From: a bacterium
GTDB lineage: Bacteria; UBA9089; UBA9088
NCBI GenBank assembly: GCA_040753555.1
Contig: JBFMDZ010000005.1
Span: 1 to 35,364 of the forward strand
Direction of reading: 5' to 3'
DNA: 35,364 nucleotides
This document shows, piece after piece, positions 29,894 through 35,364 of this stretch (position 1 is its first letter; every line of letters begins with the position of its first letter). The notes under the pieces were generated by a model. The model did no database searches and was not told the origin of the DNA. It saw only the letters and a program-made list of their open reading frames with translations. A program made the position numbers and the translations under genes.

Positions 29894-31201
29894 ATGGAAG
29901 GGCTAAAAAATAAAATAAAGAAAAAGAAAGCAAAAATTGGCGTTATTGGGCTTGGTTATGTTGGCCTTCCCTTGGCAGCTGAATTTGCTCAATCTGGATT
30001 TAATGTTTCTGGATTTGAGCTTGATAGGAATAAGATTGAGAAGATAAATAAGGGTATTTCATATATCCCTGATATTAAAACAGATGATATTGCATCTTTG
30101 GTCAAAGAAAAGAGGCTTTCTGCAACAGCTGATTTTTCTTGTCTTTCTATGATGGATGTAATCTTTATCTGCGTTCCAACACCATTTACAAAGGCAAAGG
30201 CACCAGATATTTCTTATATTATTGCCGCAACAAATTCTATAAAAGAAAGCCTAAAAAAAGGACAGCTTATAATCCTTCAATCAACAACATACCCAGGGAC
30301 AACAGAGGAGGTTGTTGTTCCAATTCTTGAGGAAACAGGTTTTAAGGCAGACATTGACTTCTTTGTAGCATTTTCTCCAGAGAGGATTGACCCTGGGAAT
30401 AAAACCTGGACAATAAAAAATACACCAAAGGTTGTTGGAGGTTTAACAGAAAAATCCACTGAGATTGCTTGCTTTTTGTTCTCCCAGATAATATCAGAGG
30501 CAAATGTTCATCCTGTATCTTCCCCAAAATCAGCAGAGCTATGCAAATTGCTGGAAAATACATTCAGGGCTGTAAATATTGCATTAGTAAATGAGCTTAC
30601 CCTTTTATGCAGAAGGATGGGTATTGATGTCTGGGAGGTTATCAATGCGGCATCCACAAAGCCATTTGGATTTATGAAATTTTCTCCAGGGCCTGGTGTG
30701 GGTGGACATTGTATCCCCGTTGACCCATTTTATCTCTCCTGGAAAGCAAGGGAATTTGATTTTTCAACAAAATTTATTGAGCTAGCAGCAGAGATAAACC
30801 TTATGATGCCAAGGTATGTTGTATCCCTTATTGCCTCTGCTTTAAATCAAAAGAAAAAGCCTATGAATGGCTCAAAAATTCTTGTTCTTGGTGCGGCATT
30901 TAAAAAGGATATAGATGATTACCGAAATTCTCCATCTGAATTTATTATGGAGCTTTTACTTGATGAAGATGTATCCCTTTTTTACAATGACCCCTATATT
31001 CCATCTATTACAGTAAAAAATAAAGCCTTTACCTCAACAGAGGTATCAAAAGAGACCTTAAAAGATATGGATTGCGTTGTTATTGCAACAGACCATTCTT
31101 CTTATAATTATAAAGATATTGTCCAATCGGCAGACCTTGTTATAGATACAAGGAATGCAACAAATGGTATAGAAAATAAAGAAAAGATCATAAGGTTATG
31201 A
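29894..31201 (+). CDS. Nucleotide-sugar 6-dehydrogenase, UDP-GlcNAc/UDP-glucose dehydrogenase family (WbpA-like)
   Basis: The 435-residue enzyme oxidises a UDP-sugar to the uronic acid in two NAD-dependent steps. The N-terminal Rossmann motif is GVIGLGYVGLPLA (about 16-28). The middle has FSPERIDPGN and NTFRAVNIALVNEL, and the catalytic Cys lies in GVGGHCIPVDPFYL near residue 273. The pattern, notably PERIDPGN and GVGGHCIPVDP, is closer to UDP-N-acetylglucosamine (WbpA/WecC) types than to short UDP-glucose forms. It starts a run of polysaccharide genes and overlaps the next by four bases. An ATG at 29887 is rejected as start because its frame stops after eight codons. Confidence 0.9.
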   Translation: MEGLKNKIKKKKAKIGVIGLGYVGLPLAAEFAQSGFNVSGFELDRNKIEKINKGISYIPDIKTDDIASLVKEKRLSATADFSCLSMMDVIFICVPTPFTKAKAPDISYIIAATNSIKESLKKGQLIILQSTTYPGTTEEVVVPILEETGFKADIDFFVAFSPERIDPGNKTWTIKNTPKVVGGLTEKSTEIACFLFSQIISEANVHPVSSPKSAELCKLLENTFRAVNIALVNELTLLCRRMGIDVWEVINAASTKPFGFMKFSPGPGVGGHCIPVDPFYLSWKAREFDFSTKFIELAAEINLMMPRYVVSLIASALNQKKKPMNGSKILVLGAAFKKDIDDYRNSPSEFIMELLLDEDVSLFYNDPYIPSITVKNKAFTSTEVSKETLKDMDCVVIATDHSSYNYKDIVQSADLVIDTRNATNGIENKEKIIRL

Positions 31202-32199
31202 CCTTCTCAATTTATCTTTGGATATTTCTTGCCTCTCTCTTTGGTGCTTTAATTGGAACGCCAATAATTAGAAAGATTGCTTTAAAGTTTAATATTGTTG
31301 ATCTTCCATCTGGAAGAAAGATACATTTAGAACCTATTCCCTTACTCGGCGGCTTTGTAATTGCAATTGTCTTTCTTCTTGTTTTTTCTTTATTTTCAAA
31401 ACCATCGGGCGAGATAATTGCTGTAATTCTTTCTTCCATTTTAATTATCCTTGTTGGGCTTATAGATGATATAAGAGGTTTTCCTCCATTTTTAAAGCTT
31501 TCTTTCCAAATACTGGCAACATGGCTTATAATAATCTTCGGAACAAGCATATCCTTTACAAACAATCCAAATATTGATATTCCCTTTACATTTTTATGGG
31601 TTGTTGGGATTACAAATGCCTTTAATCTATTGGATAATATGGATGGCTTATCTGTTGGGATAGCAGGGATTGCATCTTTCTTCTTCTTTGTTCTTTCTGC
31701 AATAGGGGGTCAATATCTGGTAGGCTCTTTATCCATTGCCCTTTGTGGATCCTGCCTTGGGTTTTTAAGGTATAATTTCAAGCCTGCAAAAATCTTTATG
31801 GGAGATACAGGCTCTATGTTTATTGGCTTTATCTTAAGCATTATTGGAATAAAGCTAAGATTTTCTGATGATATTTCCTTTAGCTGGATTATTCCCATTA
31901 TTATTTTAGGCATTCCCATATTTGATACAACCCTTGTTACAATATCAAGGATGATGAGAAAGGCTAAGGTAAGCGAAGCAGCGAAAGACCATACCTCGCA
32001 TAGGTTGGTAGCCTTTGGATTAACACACATAAAGGCTGTTTTGTTGCTTTATACAATTGGCATAATTCTAGGTCTATTATCTATCCTTCTTGCTAATTTT
32101 AGAATTGGATATTTTATAATCCCTGTTTTTATTATCTTTTTCATAGGAGGGATTATCTTCTTTGAAACAAAAGAGAAAGAAAGTTTTAAACAAGCCTAA
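31198..32199 (+). CDS. Undecaprenyl-phosphate N-acetylhexosamine-1-phosphate transferase (WecA/TagO-like)
   Basis: The 333-residue protein has about ten membrane spans. It belongs to the polyprenyl-phosphate HexNAc-1-phosphate transferase family, which loads the first sugar on undecaprenyl phosphate. Signature residues are visible: LGGFVIA near residue 50, VGLIDDIRG near 85, NAFNLLDNMDGL (about 139-150), FMGDTGSMFIGF, and the DHTSHRL segment like the His motif of the family. WecA-type enzymes use UDP-GlcNAc and start O-antigen or teichoic-type polymers. It overlaps the genes on both sides (4 and 38 bases). Confidence 0.9.
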   Translation: MTFSIYLWIFLASLFGALIGTPIIRKIALKFNIVDLPSGRKIHLEPIPLLGGFVIAIVFLLVFSLFSKPSGEIIAVILSSILIILVGLIDDIRGFPPFLKLSFQILATWLIIIFGTSISFTNNPNIDIPFTFLWVVGITNAFNLLDNMDGLSVGIAGIASFFFFVLSAIGGQYLVGSLSIALCGSCLGFLRYNFKPAKIFMGDTGSMFIGFILSIIGIKLRFSDDISFSWIIPIIILGIPIFDTTLVTISRMMRKAKVSEAAKDHTSHRLVAFGLTHIKAVLLLYTIGIILGLLSILLANFRIGYFIIPVFIIFFIGGIIFFETKEKESFKQA

Positions 32200-34000
32200 A
32201 AAGGCATCAAAACCATTAAAGAAGGAATGGATTTTTGTTGTTTTTTTTCTCTTTCTTGGCACTGCTTTTAGAATTATTCATCTGCAAAGTATTGAAAAGA
32301 ATGATCCAACATTCTATAACCTTCCCTATGGAACCGATATGGTTACTTATGATAATTATGCAAAAAATATCCTTCAAGGAAAGCATCCCGTTCCTTTCTT
32401 TTATAACCCATTATATCCATATTTCCTTTCTATAATCTATTTATTCTTTGGACCAGACCTTTATATAGCAAGGCTTATCCAAATGATCATTGGTGTTTTG
32501 ACATTATTCTTTATCTTCCTTGTAGGAGACAGGGTCTTTGGAAGAAAGGCCGCTATTATTTCTCTTGGCCTAGCCTCTTTTTATGATATGTTTATTCTAC
32601 ATGAAAGCCTTCTTCTCCTTGAGACATTAGCAGGTTTTTTAAATATAATATCCTTATTTTTTCTTCTTAAAATAGAAAAAGAACCCTGTTTTAAAAATAT
32701 ATTTCTTTCTGGTCTTTTCTTGGGATTATCAACCATTTCAAGGGCAAATATTTTGCTTTTTTTACCCTTTATCTTTCTATGGATGATTTTTGTTTTAAAG
32801 AAAAAAGCTATTTTGAGCTTTTCTTTACTTTCTCTATTTACCCTTCTTTTTATTTCGCCTGTAACTATAGCAAATTATTGTGCATCGGGTAAATTCCTCT
32901 TAGTCTCAGGCAATGGTCCTATAAACCTTTGGGTTGGAAATAACGAAAGGGCTGATGGAACATATGCCCAACCACCATTTTCTCCAAAGCTAGAAAAAAG
33001 GATAAAAGAGATAGGAGATAAAGCACTTATAGAGGATGTTATAAGATTTATTAAGGAAAAACCAAAGATGTTTATAAACCTTACTATTCGTAAATTCTTT
33101 TTATTCTGGGGTGCATTTGAGATTGCAAACAATATGAACTATGAGCAAATGAAAAGCTGGTCATCTATTATGAAACTTCCATTTTTTATAGGCTTTGGAA
33201 CAATTGGACCATTGGCTTTATTTGGAATATTCTTGTCATTAAGAAAAAGGGAATGCCTTCTCCTTAACTTATATATTCTCTCTTTTACAATCTCTACCAT
33301 AATATTTTCAATCATGGCTAGGCATAAAATTGTTTTTCTTCCCTCGCTTATTATTTTTTCTTCTTTTTCTATTCTTTGGTTTTACGAGAAAATTTTAAAA
33401 ATGGATTATAAAAAAATCTTGCTTTTATTCCCAGTTTTTCTTTTTTCTTTTCTTCTTGTCTGGAATAAAGAGGTTTATTCCTCCTTTTTTCCATTTATCC
33501 ATCCAGAGGGCATTCACATTCAAGAAAAGGGTTATACTATAATTAAGGATGCAAGCAATGATTGGAGGGGAGGAAATGCTGTTATCTTTTCTGATAAGGA
33601 GGCTATAAAAAAAGAGATTATTATTACAGAAGACCTCTCTTTATACAAAGAAGCAGAAATAGGTTTTAAGTATTGCCTTGATGAATTTCCAGGCATCTTA
33701 ACCATTAAAATCAATGATAGCTTCTCTCTTCCTCTAAGATTGGGTATGTCAACACAAGGTCTGGTTAAGGGTTTTGGCTTTTCAATCCCAATAAAATCAT
33801 TAAAAAAGGGGAAGAATTCCATTATTTTAAGTGTAGATGGAAAATCACATTTTGGGCTTCTTTATGATACAACATACACATTTAAAAGGTCTTATGAATT
33901 TAAGGATAATAATTTTAGAAAGATAAAGCAGGGTGAATTTATGCTCTGGCTTTTACTTAAACAACATAAAGAAAAAAACGCAATTACTCAAGTAAAATAA
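32162..34000 (+). CDS. GT39/ArnT-like membrane glycosyltransferase
   Basis: The 612-residue protein has a basic N-terminal tail, then about ten to eleven hydrophobic spans up to residue 440, and a C-terminal soluble, strand-rich domain. The first outside loop contains YGTDMVTYDNYAKNILQGK, with acidic residues at the place where GT39/PMT/ArnT enzymes have their catalytic Asp. These use polyprenyl-phosphate sugars to glycosylate lipids or proteins on the periplasmic side. The TTG start at 32162 is the only start codon before the first span and lies 38 bases inside the wecA-like gene. The acceptor is unknown. Confidence 0.8.
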   Translation: MKQKRKKVLNKPKKASKPLKKEWIFVVFFLFLGTAFRIIHLQSIEKNDPTFYNLPYGTDMVTYDNYAKNILQGKHPVPFFYNPLYPYFLSIIYLFFGPDLYIARLIQMIIGVLTLFFIFLVGDRVFGRKAAIISLGLASFYDMFILHESLLLLETLAGFLNIISLFFLLKIEKEPCFKNIFLSGLFLGLSTISRANILLFLPFIFLWMIFVLKKKAILSFSLLSLFTLLFISPVTIANYCASGKFLLVSGNGPINLWVGNNERADGTYAQPPFSPKLEKRIKEIGDKALIEDVIRFIKEKPKMFINLTIRKFFLFWGAFEIANNMNYEQMKSWSSIMKLPFFIGFGTIGPLALFGIFLSLRKRECLLLNLYILSFTISTIIFSIMARHKIVFLPSLIIFSSFSILWFYEKILKMDYKKILLLFPVFLFSFLLVWNKEVYSSFFPFIHPEGIHIQEKGYTIIKDASNDWRGGNAVIFSDKEAIKKEIIITEDLSLYKEAEIGFKYCLDEFPGILTIKINDSFSLPLRLGMSTQGLVKGFGFSIPIKSLKKGKNSIILSVDGKSHFGLLYDTTYTFKRSYEFKDNNFRKIKQGEFMLWLLLKQHKEKNAITQVK

Positions 34001-34002
34001 AT

Positions 34003-34032
34003 TTGCTTTTATGTTCATAAAATTGCTATAAT
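34003..34032 (+). promoter_or_regulatory. Promoter of the epimerase gene
   Basis: TTGCTT (34003-34008), 18-nt spacer, TATAAT (34027-34032), immediately after the stop of the GT39-like gene. The ATG at 34046 is 13 nt downstream. Confidence 0.6.
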
Positions 34033-34045
34033 CTTTAAAAAGATT

Positions 34046-35077
34046 ATGAATCTCATTATAACAGGTGGAGCAGGTTTTTTAGGATACCATTTATGTAATA
34101 AGCTCTCTGATAAATATGAGGAAATTCTCATCATAGATATTGCACCAATAGACCCTTCTGAATATCCAAAAAATGTTAGGTATTTCAATGCTGATGTTAG
34201 AAACCTTTCTCTATTAAAGAAGCTTTTTACAAAAGATTCCCTTGTTATTCATAGTGCTTCTGCTTTGCCATTATGGAAAGAGAAGGATATTCTTACAACA
34301 ACCATTGATGGAACAAAAAATGTCCTTATCGCCGCTATGGAGAATGGAATAAATAGAGTGATCTATATCTCCTCAACCGCTGTATATGGAGCGCCAGAAA
34401 AACATCCAATATACGAAGATGACTTACTTGTTGGCATAGGTCCATACGCTATTTCAAAGATAGAGGCAGAGAGGATATGTGAAGAATATAGGAAAAAGGG
34501 GCTATGCGTGCCTATTGTTCGTCCAAAGACATTTATTGGAGAGGCTAGATTGGGCATATTCCAGATTCTATATGACTGGATAAACTCTGGAAAGAAAATT
34601 CCTGTTATAGGAGATGGAAACAATAGATATCAACTCCTTGATGTAGAAGACCTTGTTGACGCAATAAACCTCCTTTTGACATTAGAAGAAAACAAGGCAA
34701 ATGATACCTTTAATGTAGGAGCAAAGGAATTTAAAACAGTAAAAGAAGACCTGTCTGCTTTATGTGATTTTGCTAAAAGCAAAGCATCTGTTATGAAAAC
34801 ACCAGCGCGATTGATAAAATCTCTCCTTCAATTATTCTGGATTTTTAAACTCTCTCCAATCTATAAATGGGTCTATGAAACAGCAGATAAGGATTCCTTT
34901 GTCTCTATTGAAAAAATAGAGAAACTTGGCTGGTTGCCAAAGTATAGCAATAGCGATGCTTTAATAAGGTCATACAAATGGTATCTCAAGCATTGCGATG
35001 AAATCCCGAAATCTGGGATTACTCATAGAGTTAGGTGGAAACAAGGAATATTGAAGCTTTTTAAAAGGTTTTTATAA
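34046..35077 (+). CDS. NAD-dependent epimerase/dehydratase (extended SDR)
   Basis: The 343-residue enzyme has the extended short-chain dehydrogenase fold. Features are GGAGFLG (7-13) for NAD binding, Asp31 after the second strand, SSTAVYGAP near residue 110, and the catalytic pair Tyr134/Lys138 in YAISK. The Gly-rich IGDGNNRYQLLDVEDLVDA segment near 190-210 is typical of nucleotide-sugar epimerases. The C-terminal 60 residues are basic and helical (SLLQLFWIFKLSPIYKWVY) and may touch the membrane. Substrate is unknown; a UDP-sugar for the neighbouring polysaccharide genes is likely. Confidence 0.85.
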   Translation: MNLIITGGAGFLGYHLCNKLSDKYEEILIIDIAPIDPSEYPKNVRYFNADVRNLSLLKKLFTKDSLVIHSASALPLWKEKDILTTTIDGTKNVLIAAMENGINRVIYISSTAVYGAPEKHPIYEDDLLVGIGPYAISKIEAERICEEYRKKGLCVPIVRPKTFIGEARLGIFQILYDWINSGKKIPVIGDGNNRYQLLDVEDLVDAINLLLTLEENKANDTFNVGAKEFKTVKEDLSALCDFAKSKASVMKTPARLIKSLLQLFWIFKLSPIYKWVYETADKDSFVSIEKIEKLGWLPKYSNSDALIRSYKWYLKHCDEIPKSGITHRVRWKQGILKLFKRFL

Positions 35078-35236
35078 AAAACAGGTATCTACTTAGGTTA
35101 TAACAAGTTTTTATGTTAGGCATAAACTGAGCAAGATTTGGTTAAAAAAGATGAGTATACTGAAATAAAACCTTAAATCCCAAAATTTTATAACTATGTA
35201 TTGTTTAACAAACAGGAATATCAATATCAAAACCAG

Positions 35237-35326
35237 CGTATGTGTTGAGCTTCCCTAATATGTGTTGAGCTTCCTTTATGCTAAAGAGCCAGAAATCGCT
35301 TTGTTTAATTGTAAATTTTAAATTGT
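35237..35326 (+). repeat. Dispersed repeat, copy 2
   Basis: About 90 bp, same orientation as 28429-28516. Here the internal phrase ATGTGTTGAGCTTCC is intact twice in tandem (starting near 35240 and 35260). The remainder of 35078-35364 shows no gene. Confidence 0.85.
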
Positions 35327-35341
35327 TTAGCAAAGCTAAAC
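35325..35341. other. Perfect short hairpin at the end of the dispersed repeat
   Basis: GTTTAGC-AAA-GCTAAAC forms a 7-bp stem with a 3-nt loop. No T run follows, so it is not a classical terminator. It is absent from the copy at 28429. Confidence 0.6.
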
Positions 35342-35364
35342 ACGTACATAAATTTTAAAAATCC

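Overview
This is an AT-rich chromosomal window, by eye about one third G+C, with Arg coded mostly by AGA/AGG and Ile often by ATA. It suggests an uncultivated, probably anaerobic bacterium with a Gram-negative type envelope. The evidence is two fused heptosyltransferase-type GT9 domains, a type IV pilus assembly cluster with PilY1, a multiheme cytochrome with HybA/HybB-like membrane redox subunits, CobA-HemD and FdhD. I cannot assign a phylum from this sequence. Several genes have a good -10 box only 6-8 nt before the ATG and no Shine-Dalgarno, so leaderless mRNAs seem common.

Layout. 1-6500: an ancestral run folE, pyruvate-kinase-C-like gene, comF and tRNA-Gln, interrupted at 1080-4970 by a three-gene cassette. 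The cassette encodes a protein with a DUF5678-like C-terminus, a retropepsin-like protease, and a double KaiC ATPase fused to an extracellular-solute-binding-protein-like domain. It is flanked by a near-perfect 214 bp direct repeat made of the folE tail and the start of the next gene. 6500-8460: a secreted NHL propeller protein with a CARDB domain. 8470-11971: an operon of NuoG-like protein, Crp/Fnr regulator and IF-3. 12130-18146: four minor pilin-like genes and pilY1. 18258-19925: an FdhD-NadA fusion whose joint is a 7-bp tandem repeat. 20063-22406: a small exported protein and a double GT9 glycosyltransferase.

22475-25810 (minus strand): an octaheme cytochrome c, a HybA-like Fe-S protein, a HybB/NrfD-like membrane subunit and a tiny membrane protein. 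A BrnT/BrnA-type toxin-antitoxin pair with foreign-looking codon use sits at the 3' end of hybB, leaving an old hybB tail behind. 26156-28362 (minus): CobA-HemD, then a nucleotidyltransferase and a small partner of unknown function. 28429-28516 and 35237-35326 are two copies of a dispersed repeat. 28914-29844 (minus): a prohibitin-like SPFH protein and tRNA-Ala(GGC). 29894-35077: a surface polysaccharide cluster (nucleotide-sugar dehydrogenase, WecA-like transferase, GT39-like transferase, NAD-dependent epimerase).

The strongest candidates for something new are the KaiC/solute-binding fusion cassette with its duplicated flanks and the frame-switching repeat joining fdhD to nadA. Next come the comF gene that runs through a tRNA and the recurring leaderless promoters.
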